DNA of 37,552 nucleotides from Acidobacteriota bacterium (GTDB taxonomy: Bacteria; Acidobacteriota; Vicinamibacteria; Vicinamibacterales; CAVVIG01). Made by a program: the position numbers and the translations under genes. The stretch is from NCBI GenBank assembly GCA_017883165.1, contig JADGOC010000021.1:1-37552 (forward strand), given 5' to 3'. The notes below the pieces were generated by a model. The model saw only the letters and a program-made list of their open reading frames with translations. It was not told where the DNA came from and searched no databases. Below, in pieces: positions 9,126-15,618 of this stretch. Within the stretch, counting starts at the first letter, position 1; each line of letters starts with the position of its first letter.

Positions 9126-9131
9126 CGGACG

Positions 9132-9599
9132 CTACTTCTCGAGCAGCGACTTCAGCGACGCGAGTGCGCGTTCCCACCCGTTGCCGACCACCTCGTAATA
9201 CCGGCGCCAGCGGTCGCTTTCCTCGAATCCCTTCTGCGTGACGCGCACGCGCGTGCCGGTGTCGGCCGGCGTGCAGGTCACCTCGAGCGCCATCGGGCCG
9301 ATCGGATCGCCGTCGGGCGGCAGCCAGAATGCGTCGGCGACGAAGAAGCCGAGCCCCGGCTCGAAGTGCACCACCGTCCCGCGAAACACGCCGCCCAGGC
9401 GTCCCAGCACGTCATCACGGAAGTCGGTCGGCGCCCACTCGATGACGTACGGCCCGAGCGCGCGCGGCATCGTCACGGCGTGCGACACCTGCCACCACGC
9501 ACTCAGCGCGTCCGCGTCGAAGAACGCTTTGAGGACGCGTCCGGCGGGCGCGCCGATGACGATGGAGACGTCGAGAACCGGTGCGGCGGCTCGTGCCAT
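9132..9599 (-). CDS. SRPBCC / AHSA1-like domain protein
   Basis: The product is 155 aa from ATG at 9599. The pattern is that of the AHSA1 (activator of Hsp90 ATPase homologue 1-like) branch of the START/SRPBCC superfamily. It has an N-terminal strand VLDVSIVIGAPAGRVLKAF, followed by FFDADALSAWW, a central beta sheet with FRGTVVHFEPG, a strand VTCTPADTGTRVRVTQKGF, and a C-terminal helix beginning WERALASLKSLLEK. These proteins have a hydrophobic ligand cavity, but most bacterial members have no assigned ligand. Upstream on the minus strand GAGG lies 4 bases before the ATG, and a TATCCT hexamer lies 8 bases before it. It diverges from the LOG-family gene with 60 bases between the starts. Confidence 0.85.
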   Translation of the reverse strand: MARAAAPVLDVSIVIGAPAGRVLKAFFDADALSAWWQVSHAVTMPRALGPYVIEWAPTDFRDDVLGRLGGVFRGTVVHFEPGLGFFVADAFWLPPDGDPIGPMALEVTCTPADTGTRVRVTQKGFEESDRWRRYYEVVGNGWERALASLKSLLEK

Positions 9600-9659
9600 G
9601 CACCTCTAGGATATCGCCACCGCAAACCGGCGAGAAACTGATGATAAAGTGGCAAGCGT

Positions 9660-10523
9660 ATGGCGCAGCAGCCGATGGCGTATCTGTATCCGGAGTTCCT
9701 CGAGAGCCAGGAGGCCCGGCCGATCCGCATCCTGGCCGAATATCTCGAACCGCTCCGGCGGTTCAAAGAGCAGAAGATCCAGGACACGGTCGTGTTTTTC
9801 GGATCGGCGCGCGTCGACAGCCGTGAGCGCGCCGAGCGCGCGCTGGCGACGCTGCGGGCGCGCGGCGTGCGCGACGCCGACGACCACTATCAGACCGAGC
9901 TGACCAAGACGCGGAAAGCGCTCGAGTGGGCGCGGTACTACGAGGACGCCCGCGAGCTCGCGCGGCAGCTCTCGGTCTGGACGCTGACGCTGCAGTCGGA
10001 GAATCACCGCTTCGTCGTGACGTCGGGCGGCGGCCCCGGCATCATGGAAGCCGCCAACCGCGGCGCGCGCGAGGGCGGCGGAAAAACCATCGGGTTGAAC
10101 ATCCGGCTGCCGTTCGAGCAGGGCGCGAACCCGTACATCACCGACGGATTGCACTTCGAGTTTCATTATTTCTTCATGCGCAAGTTCTGGTTCGCGTATC
10201 TCGCCAAGGCGCTCGTGATCTTCCCCGGCGGCTTCGGCACGCTCGACGAGCTCTTCGAGATTCTCACGCTCGTGCAGACCGACAAGCTGTCGAAGAAGAT
10301 CGCCGTGATCCTCTACGGCCGCGAGTACTGGGATCAGGTGCTCCATTTCCAGCCCATGGCGGAGTGGGGCGCCATCGCCGAAAAGGATCTCGAGCTGCTG
10401 CAGTACGCCGACACGCCGTCTGACGCCTTCGAGCAGTTGAGGAGTCACCTCATCGCGCACCATGTCGAGCCAACGACGGAGCAGGAAGCCGAAGCGCCCG
10501 GCATTGCGAAGACCCGAGGGTGA
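9660..10523 (+). CDS. LOG family protein (TIGR00730/lysine-decarboxylase-like Rossmann fold)
   Basis: The product is 287 aa from ATG at 9660; ATG at 9675 is a possible alternative. It has the two LOG motifs: GGGPGIMEA at residues 123-131 and PGGFGTLDE at 189-197. An N-terminal VVFFGSARV strand marks the Rossmann fold. Plant LOG proteins release cytokinins from nucleotide 5'-monophosphates, and E. coli PpnN in the same superfamily cleaves nucleoside monophosphates. Family annotation as lysine decarboxylase is not supported by function. An extra helical segment (about residues 75-110) between the first strand and the GGGPG motif distinguishes it from short LOG proteins. It is followed after one base by the DinB gene, so the two form an operon. 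Confidence 0.9.
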   Translation: MAQQPMAYLYPEFLESQEARPIRILAEYLEPLRRFKEQKIQDTVVFFGSARVDSRERAERALATLRARGVRDADDHYQTELTKTRKALEWARYYEDARELARQLSVWTLTLQSENHRFVVTSGGGPGIMEAANRGAREGGGKTIGLNIRLPFEQGANPYITDGLHFEFHYFFMRKFWFAYLAKALVIFPGGFGTLDELFEILTLVQTDKLSKKIAVILYGREYWDQVLHFQPMAEWGAIAEKDLELLQYADTPSDAFEQLRSHLIAHHVEPTTEQEAEAPGIAKTRG

Positions 10524-10524
10524 T

Positions 10525-11001
10525 ATGGACACACACGCCCGTCAGAAGCTCATCGATCGATACAAGGACGGCTACCGCGCCGTCTCCGACGCGCTCGTGG
10601 GCGCGACCGAAAAGGATCTCGACGCGCGCCCGGCGCCCGGCAAGTGGTCGGCGCGCGAGATCGTGCATCACCTCGCCGACAGCGAGATGACCTCGGCTGT
10701 CCGTTTGCGGCTGTTGGTCGCGAGCGACCGGCCGCAGATTGCCGGCTACGATCAGGAGGAGTTCGCGCGGCGGCTGTACTACGATCGCCCGATTGAGGCC
10801 TCGCTCGACGCGTTCAAATCGGCACGCCGGACGACGGGGGAGATCCTCGATCGGATGACGGAGGCGGAGTGGGCGCGCGAGGGCACGCACACCGAGCACG
10901 GCCGCTACACGGTGGAGCAGTGGCTGGAGATTTACGCTGGGCATGCGCACAACCACGCCCAGCAGATTCGTGTCGCGCGCGCGTCGGCCAGAAAGAGCTG
11001 A
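10525..11001 (+). CDS. DinB/YfiT-like family protein
   Basis: The product is 158 aa. The ATG at 10525 starts one base after the LOG-family stop; an in-frame upstream extension into that gene is only Arg/Pro-rich. The DinB four-helix-bundle signature is present: PGKWSAREIVHHLAD with metal-ligand candidate His49, and a C-terminal helix with GHAHNHAQQI, giving His140 and His144. The three-histidine site usually binds Zn or Ni. Characterised superfamily members include bacillithiol and mycothiol transferases, but many are unknown. The start and tight coupling to the LOG-family gene are well supported; the substrate is not. Confidence 0.88.
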   Translation: MDTHARQKLIDRYKDGYRAVSDALVGATEKDLDARPAPGKWSAREIVHHLADSEMTSAVRLRLLVASDRPQIAGYDQEEFARRLYYDRPIEASLDAFKSARRTTGEILDRMTEAEWAREGTHTEHGRYTVEQWLEIYAGHAHNHAQQIRVARASARKS

Positions 11002-11047
11002 CGATCACGACGATCAGCGCAGAACTCGCTGAAACCGCAGAAAACGT

Positions 11048-12211
11048 TTAGTACAGCAGGACGGCCTGCCTGACGCGGTCGAACTCCTCGACGGCGGATT
11101 CCCACGACCGCGCGATCTCCCCGGCCGCCATCCCGCTCTCGATCTGCTCGCGCAGCGCCGGCGATCCCGCGAGCACGTCGATGGGCAGCCGCTCGTGTTC
11201 ATACTCATAGGGCGGATCGCGCCAGCCGAAGCGATCGGGATCGCTCGCGCGAAACGTCTCGAGCAGCGCGACCGCGCTGGCGACGGGGCGGAAGCTCTGT
11301 CGATCGCGCACGTGAATCTGGCAGCCGCCGCAGCGTTCGCGCGCGTGCTTGTGGAAGGTCGGCTCGAAGGCCGCGGGGCGGAAGAAGACGCCCGGCAGCC
11401 CGCGCCGGTTCATCGCGCCCGCGAAGCGCTCGGCCACGATCCAGGGCGCGCCGACCAGCTCGAACGGCCTCGTCGTGCCCCGGCCTTCCGAAATCCTGGT
11501 GCCCTCGAAGAGCACCGTGCCGGGATAGACCGTCGTGGTGTCGAAGGTCGGAATGTTCGGCGACGACATGATCCACGTCAGGCCGGTCGCGTCGAAATAC
11601 ATCTCGCGCTGCCAGCCCTCCATCGCGATCACCTCGAGATCGGCGCCGATGGCGAAATGGTCGTTGAAGAGCCGCGCGATCTCGCCGATGGTCATGCCGT
11701 GCCGCATCGGAATCGGGTACATGCCGACAAACGACTCGAATCCGCGGACGAGCACGGGACCCTCGACCTGGACGCCGCCGATCGGATTGGGCCGGTCGCA
11801 GACGATGACCTTCAGGCCGCGCCGGCGGGCCGCCTTCAGGCAGTTCGCCATCGTGTAGATGTAGGTATAGATGCGGACGCCGACGTCCTGCAGATCGATC
11901 AGGAGGACGTCGAGGTCGGCCAGCATCTCGGGCGCCGGCTCGCGCGTGTCGCTGTAGAGCGAGTACACCGGCACGCGGCGGACCTCGTCGCGGCCGTGCG
12001 GCGTTTCGATCATGTTGTCCTGGACGTCCGACTGGAAGCCGTGCTGCGGCCCGAAGATCGCCGCGAGGCGGGCGCGCGGATGGCCGGCGAGGCGATCGGC
12101 GATGTGCCGCAGCTCGCCGTCGACCGACGCCGGATTGCAGACGACCCCCACGCGCTTGCCGTCGAGGGCGCTCGAATCGAGAATCCGTTCGGAGCCGAGG
12201 CGCACGCGCAT
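11048..12211 (-). CDS. DUF1343 family protein, exo-beta-N-acetylmuramidase NamZ-like
   Basis: The product is 387 aa from ATG at 12211. The full DUF1343 pattern is present: RVGVVCNPASV, FGPQHGFQSDVQDNM, SLYSDTREPAPEML, DVLLIDLQDVGVRIYTYIYTM, CDRPNPIGG, RHGMTIGE and SPNIPT. The characterised member NamZ (GH171) removes terminal N-acetylmuramic acid from peptidoglycan fragments. No signal peptide is present with this start, so a cytoplasmic role in cell-wall recycling is possible. Upstream frame extension to 12460 is open but not homologous. A perfect TATAAT at 12223-12218 (minus) ends only 6 bases before the ATG, so the transcript is probably leaderless. The DinB gene converges on it, 46 bases from its stop codon. 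Confidence 0.9.
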   Translation of the reverse strand: MRVRLGSERILDSSALDGKRVGVVCNPASVDGELRHIADRLAGHPRARLAAIFGPQHGFQSDVQDNMIETPHGRDEVRRVPVYSLYSDTREPAPEMLADLDVLLIDLQDVGVRIYTYIYTMANCLKAARRRGLKVIVCDRPNPIGGVQVEGPVLVRGFESFVGMYPIPMRHGMTIGEIARLFNDHFAIGADLEVIAMEGWQREMYFDATGLTWIMSSPNIPTFDTTTVYPGTVLFEGTRISEGRGTTRPFELVGAPWIVAERFAGAMNRRGLPGVFFRPAAFEPTFHKHARERCGGCQIHVRDRQSFRPVASAVALLETFRASDPDRFGWRDPPYEYEHERLPIDVLAGSPALREQIESGMAAGEIARSWESAVEEFDRVRQAVLLY

Positions 12212-12217
12212 CGCGCG

Positions 12218-12225
12218 ATTATAAT
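12218..12225 (-). promoter_or_regulatory. -10 element of the NamZ-like gene (palindromic ATTATAAT)
   Basis: ATTATAAT is self-complementary, so it contains TATAAT on both strands. On the minus strand the hexamer ends 6 bases before the ATG at 12211, where transcription should start. No good -35 match is seen near 12241-12246. Confidence 0.5.
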
Positions 12226-12353
12226 GTGCTCCCTGCATCGACTCCGGCTGTCGCTCGTCGCGGCGCGCGTGCTGGCGACGGCCGTGTTCCAGGCGATGGT
12301 CTATCAGGCGATCGTGAAGTGACGCACCGGATTGCCAGCAAATCGGCCCAGAC

Positions 12354-12383
12354 TTGCCTGTTGACGGGCTCCGTTGATAGACT
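12354..12383 (+). promoter_or_regulatory. Predicted sigma-70-type promoter for the RRM gene
   Basis: TTGCCT at 12354-12359 and TAGACT at 12378-12383 are separated by 18 bases. This would give a leader of about 135 bases before the RRM start, which is long for this window and contains the hairpin at 12382-12402. Confidence 0.35.
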
Positions 12384-12402
12384 GACCGCTTCTGGTGGTC
12401 AG
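12382..12402 (+). promoter_or_regulatory. Leader hairpin upstream of the RRM gene
   Basis: CTGACC and GGTCAG form a perfect 6-bp stem around a 9-base loop in the leader of the RNA-binding protein gene. The remaining 316-base stretch between the NamZ-like start and the RRM start holds no convincing gene; a 32-codon frame from 12224 was rejected. Confidence 0.3.
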
Positions 12403-12527
12403 CCCTGCCTGCTTCGCCCGCGTCACGTGTCGATCGAGCCTTCCTGACTCGCTCCCTCACCAGCGTGCCTGCTTAGCCGACGTGCAGCCACTTCACTAGA
12501 AGCAGAGAAGCAGACGAGGAGACAGTG

Positions 12528-12860
12528 ATGGGTCGAAGGCTTTACGTCGGGAATCTTCCGTACACCACAGGCGAAGCGGAACTCCAGGAACTCTTCAGCA
12601 AGGCCGGCACGGTCGAGTCGGTGCGCGTCATGCGTGACGCCGCGACGGGCCGCGCGCGCGGGTTCGCGTTCGTCGAGATGTCGACCGACGAGGAAGCGCA
12701 GAAGGCGGCCTCGGAGCTCAACCAGTTCCAGATGGGCGGCCGCAGCCTGACCGTCAACGAAGCGCGTCCCAAGCCGGAGTTCTCCGGCGGCGGCGGCGGC
12801 TTCGGCGGGAACCGTGGTGGCGGCGGTGGTGGCGGCGGACGTCGCGAGCCGCGCTGGTAA
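12528..12860 (+). CDS. RNA recognition motif (RRM) RNA-binding protein with Gly-rich tail
   Basis: The product is 110 aa. ATG at 12528 is preceded by GAGGAG; a GTG immediately before it is an alternative. A single RRM fills residues 1-80, with RNP2 LYVGNL at 5-10 and RNP1 RGFAFVEM at 44-51, including the aromatic residues that stack on RNA bases. The last 28 residues are almost pure glycine with Phe/Asn/Arg, ending in RREPRW. This organisation matches bacterial and cyanobacterial Rbp proteins, which resemble eukaryotic glycine-rich RNA-binding proteins and are often cold-induced. The long leader with a hairpin would fit post-transcriptional or cold control, but that is inference. The next gene starts 5 bases after the stop. 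Confidence 0.93.
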   Translation: MGRRLYVGNLPYTTGEAELQELFSKAGTVESVRVMRDAATGRARGFAFVEMSTDEEAQKAASELNQFQMGGRSLTVNEARPKPEFSGGGGGFGGNRGGGGGGGGRREPRW

Positions 12861-12865
12861 CCCTC

Positions 12866-13093
12866 ATGAAAGCGTGGACAAAAGGCGATCGAGTCGCGCA
12901 GCCCACTTACGGGTCCGGCACGCTTGTCGAAGTCAACGAACACCACACCGTGATCGACTTCGACGAGCATGGTCGCCGTGTCTTCGCCACGCGTCTCGTG
13001 GTGCTGCAGGCAACCAATGAGCCGGCGCCCGCCAAGGCCGCGCGCAAACGCGCGACCAAGGCCAAGCCGAAGGAAAAAGAAGCCAAGGCCTAG
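12866..13093 (+). CDS. Small DUF3553/Tudor-like protein with basic tail
   Basis: The product is 75 aa from ATG at 12866, five bases after the RRM gene. Residues 3-50 form a small beta-barrel pattern (WTKGDRVAQPTYGSGTLVEV, HHTVIDFDEHGRRVFA) like the DUF3553 and UvrD/CarD-type Tudor domains, which contact RNA polymerase or nucleic acid. The last 25 residues are Lys/Ala/Arg-rich, as in many nucleic-acid-binding tails. Co-transcription with the RNA-binding protein is likely. Its TAG stop overlaps the stop of the convergent histidine kinase in a shared CTAG. Domain assignment is by pattern only. Confidence 0.75.
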   Translation: MKAWTKGDRVAQPTYGSGTLVEVNEHHTVIDFDEHGRRVFATRLVVLQATNEPAPAKAARKRATKAKPKEKEAKA

Positions 13094-14361
13094 TTCTCAC
13101 TCCGCGGTAACGACACACAAAACGTGCTTCCCCCTGGGGCGCTCGTCTCGAGGACGAGCGTCCCACCATGTGCTTCGGCGATCCATTTTGCAATCGGTAA
13201 TCCGAGTCCGGTGCCGCTCCCGCGTCGCGACGGATCGAGCCTGACAAACCGATCGAAGATCCGCGCCTGATCGGCCGGCGCGATGCCCGGCCCCGTGTCC
13301 GTCACCGAGATCTTGATCGTCCCCGGCTCTTCGCGCAGGCCGACCGACACCGATCCGCCCGGCGGCGTGTGCTGCACGGCGTTCTGCAGCACGTTCAGCA
13401 GCAGCTGACGGAGCAGATCTTCATCGCCCCGAAAGGGCGTCTCGCGCGGGGTCGAGGATCCGATGGTCACTCCCCGCTCGCTCGCGAGGACCTCCGCGGC
13501 GCGGCGGCATTCGTCCACCAGTTCATCCAGATACAAATCGACCGGCCGCAGCGGATATCCGCCCGCGTCGGCTCGCGCCAGGACGAGCATGTCCTCGACG
13601 AGCCGGCCCAGCCGCCGCGCTTGACCGCCGGTGATCGCGAGCGCTTCGCGGTACTCGGCCTCGTCGCGGTGGGCGCGGCCGAGCGTCACCTCCGCCGCCG
13701 TGCGCACGACCGACACCGGCGTGCGCAGCTCGTGCGACGCGTCGGCCATGAACTGGCGCTGCGTCTTCAGCGCCTCGGTAATCGGACGCAAGCCGATCGA
13801 GGCCAGCCACAAGCCGCCGGCGCCCGCCAGAACGAGCACGATCGGAATGCCCACCAGCATCGCTTCCCGCACTTCGTGCTGTTCACGGCTCACGTCGGTG
13901 AGCGGGCTTGCCGCCACGAGCAGCAGCGTCGTTCCGTCAAACGTCTCGGGCCGTGCGTGCACCCGCCACGCGCCCGCCATCGTCTGCACGGTCCAGGCGG
14001 CTGGCGTCAATGCCGACGGGGGCGACAGCGGCGGCAGCGGCTGGAGATCGCGAAGGTCAAGGCCGTCCAGCTTCGACGCGAGCGGCGAGCCGTTCGCGTC
14101 GAAGATCGCCACGGCGCGTCCAGGCGTGGCCACCGTGTCGCGCGCCTCTTCCGCGGCCGACGCCGGAGTCGAGTGTTCCTTGAGCTCGCCGCGCACGACA
14201 TTCGCGATGGTCGCCTCGAGGCCGTCGAGCTCTCGATCCACGCGCCGGATCCCCAGGCGCCCCTGCACCCACAGCACGTCCGCGCCGAACAGGCACAGGA
14301 CGACGACGAGCGCGACGGTGTACCAGAGCGTCAGCCGCGCGCGCAGCGACAGCGCCATCAT
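13090..14361 (-). CDS. Sensor histidine kinase
   Basis: The product is 423 aa. ATG at 14361 overlaps the response-regulator stop by 4 bases (ATGA); a second ATG follows directly. Order: TM1 at about residues 9-31, a periplasmic sensor of about 130 residues, TM2 at about 166-188, a short linker with HAMP-like LRPITEAL, then HisKA with phospho-acceptor His210 in FMADASHELRTPV. HATPase_c carries the N box LLNVLQNAVQHTPPGG, the G1 box DTGPGIA and the G2 box GTGLGLPI. The signal is unknown. It is the partner of the adjacent OmpR-family regulator, and the divergent PepSY and efflux genes are the most likely targets. Confidence 0.95.
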   Translation of the reverse strand: MMALSLRARLTLWYTVALVVVLCLFGADVLWVQGRLGIRRVDRELDGLEATIANVVRGELKEHSTPASAAEEARDTVATPGRAVAIFDANGSPLASKLDGLDLRDLQPLPPLSPPSALTPAAWTVQTMAGAWRVHARPETFDGTTLLLVAASPLTDVSREQHEVREAMLVGIPIVLVLAGAGGLWLASIGLRPITEALKTQRQFMADASHELRTPVSVVRTAAEVTLGRAHRDEAEYREALAITGGQARRLGRLVEDMLVLARADAGGYPLRPVDLYLDELVDECRRAAEVLASERGVTIGSSTPRETPFRGDEDLLRQLLLNVLQNAVQHTPPGGSVSVGLREEPGTIKISVTDTGPGIAPADQARIFDRFVRLDPSRRGSGTGLGLPIAKWIAEAHGGTLVLETSAPGGSTFCVSLPRSEN

Positions 14362-15044
14362 GACGCGTCGCCTCCAACCGCCAGCTGGTAGCCCTCGCCG
14401 CGGCGCGTGCGAATCAACGATTCCGAGCCGGGGCGATCCAGCTTGCGCCGCAGCCGCTGCACGTACACGTCGACGACGTTCGACAGCGGATCGTAGTGTT
14501 CGTCCCACACGTGTTCCGCGATATCGCCGCGGCTGACGACGTCGCCCCCGCGCCGGACGAGATATTCGAGCAGCGCATATTCCTTCGCCGTCAACCGGAT
14601 CTCGTCGGTTCGCACCCAGGCGCGCCGGCTGCGGGTGTCGAGCGCGAGGGGGCCGACCGACAATCGTTCCGGCAGGAGAGGCTGCTGGCCTCGCCGGATG
14701 AGCGCACGCAGCCGCGCGAGCAGCTCGCCGAAATCGAACGGCTTGACCAGATAATCGTCGGCGCCGCAATCGAGCCCTTCGATGCGCGCCTCGACGGCGT
14801 CGCGCGCGGTGACCATGAGGATCGGCACGGCACACGCCGACTCGCGAATCGTCCGGCACACCGTGAAGCCGTCCTTGCCGGGCAGCATCACGTCGAGGAT
14901 CACCGCGTCGTAATCGGTTGTGCCGACCTGGAAGATCGCAGCGTCGCCGTCGCAGGCCACGTCCACCGCATACGCGTGTTCGCGGAGGCCCTTGGCGAGC
15001 ACGTGGGCGGCGTTCGGTTCATCTTCGACCAGCAGGACACGCAT
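14358..15044 (-). CDS. OmpR/PhoB-family response regulator
   Basis: The product is 228 aa. ATG at 15044 begins the canonical MRVLLVEDEP; an upstream in-frame extension to 15104 is not homologous. The receiver domain has acidic residues in EDE near the start, phospho-acceptor Asp51 in VILDVMLPG, Thr/Ser in MVTAR and Lys in YLVKPF. The C-terminal winged helix (about residues 130-225) includes LTAKEYALLEYLVRRGGDVVSR and VDVYVQRLRRKLD with RTRRGEGY, the DNA-binding signature of this family. Regulators of this type bind head-to-tail repeats with 10-11 bp spacing; such a repeat is present at 15107-15123, in the divergent intergenic region. Confidence 0.96.
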   Translation of the reverse strand: MRVLLVEDEPNAAHVLAKGLREHAYAVDVACDGDAAIFQVGTTDYDAVILDVMLPGKDGFTVCRTIRESACAVPILMVTARDAVEARIEGLDCGADDYLVKPFDFGELLARLRALIRRGQQPLLPERLSVGPLALDTRSRRAWVRTDEIRLTAKEYALLEYLVRRGGDVVSRGDIAEHVWDEHYDPLSNVVDVYVQRLRRKLDRPGSESLIRTRRGEGYQLAVGGDAS

Positions 15045-15106
15045 CGTGACAGCCTTTGGGACGTTGCCGATCATAGCGGCCAGCACATGAATACGCCATG
15101 ACACCT

Positions 15107-15140
15107 GTTCATGCTCGGTTCATCATCGGCCCATTACACT
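15107..15140 (+). promoter_or_regulatory. OmpR-type direct repeat and promoter upstream of PepSY gene
   Basis: GTTCAT occurs at 15107-15112 and 15118-15123, exactly 11 bp apart, the spacing used by OmpR/PhoB-type regulators. TACACT at 15135-15140 is a fair -10 element. The repeats cover the expected -35 position (about 15112-15117), as in activator-dependent promoters. Further TTCATG/CATGAA half-site-like sequences lie at 15085-15090 and 15097-15101, on the regulator's side. Confidence 0.5.
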
Positions 15141-15165
15141 GGTGCGGCGGTTTGAGGAGGCAGAC

Positions 15166-15618
15166 ATGACGATTCGACAGATCGCCCTCACCACGGTGCT
15201 CGCGTTCGGTATGGCCGGCGTTTTCGTTGCCGCCGGGGCCGACCAGAAACTTCAAATGAAAGACTTGCCGGCCGCCGTTCAAAAGGGAGTAACCGCGAAC
15301 CTCAACGGGGGGACGCTCAAGGGGCTCTCGAAAGAGGTCGAAGGCGGCAAGACGATCTACGAGGTCGAGACGACGCTCTACGGCCGCACGAGAGATTTCC
15401 TCCTGGATGTGACCGGGCGCCTCGTCGAGCTGGAAGACGAGATGGCGATGGACGCCGTGCCGGCCGCGGTCAAGACCGCGCTCGAGACGCACGGCAAGAT
15501 CCTGAAAGTCGAGTCGGTCACCCGCGGCAAGGTCGTGACCTACGAGGGCACGGTCGAGAAGGACGGCAAGAAGTCGGAGGTGGCCGTCGACGCCAACGGG
15601 AAGAAGGTCAAGGGCTGA
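15166..15618 (+). CDS. PepSY-like domain periplasmic protein
   Basis: The product is 150 aa from ATG at 15166, preceded by TGAGGAGG. Residues 1-25 form a signal peptide. The mature part shows two PepSY-like (PF11396-type) units: LPAAVQKGVTANLNGG with KTIYEVETTLYG and DFLLDVTGRLVELE, then VPAAVKTALETHG with VTYEGTVEKDGKKSEVAVDANG. Such proteins are often encoded next to two-component systems and are thought to modulate envelope proteases or sensors, but mechanism is unproven for most. It diverges from the regulator gene with an OmpR-type direct repeat between them. Its stop overlaps the next gene's ATG by one base. Confidence 0.88.
   Translation: MTIRQIALTTVLAFGMAGVFVAAGADQKLQMKDLPAAVQKGVTANLNGGTLKGLSKEVEGGKTIYEVETTLYGRTRDFLLDVTGRLVELEDEMAMDAVPAAVKTALETHGKILKVESVTRGKVVTYEGTVEKDGKKSEVAVDANGKKVKG

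Noticed and set aside
12224-12322. 32-codon hydrophobic frame starting after TATAAT
   Set aside because: No ribosome-binding site or family pattern; the palindromic TATAAT is better explained as the minus-strand -10 of the NamZ-like gene.
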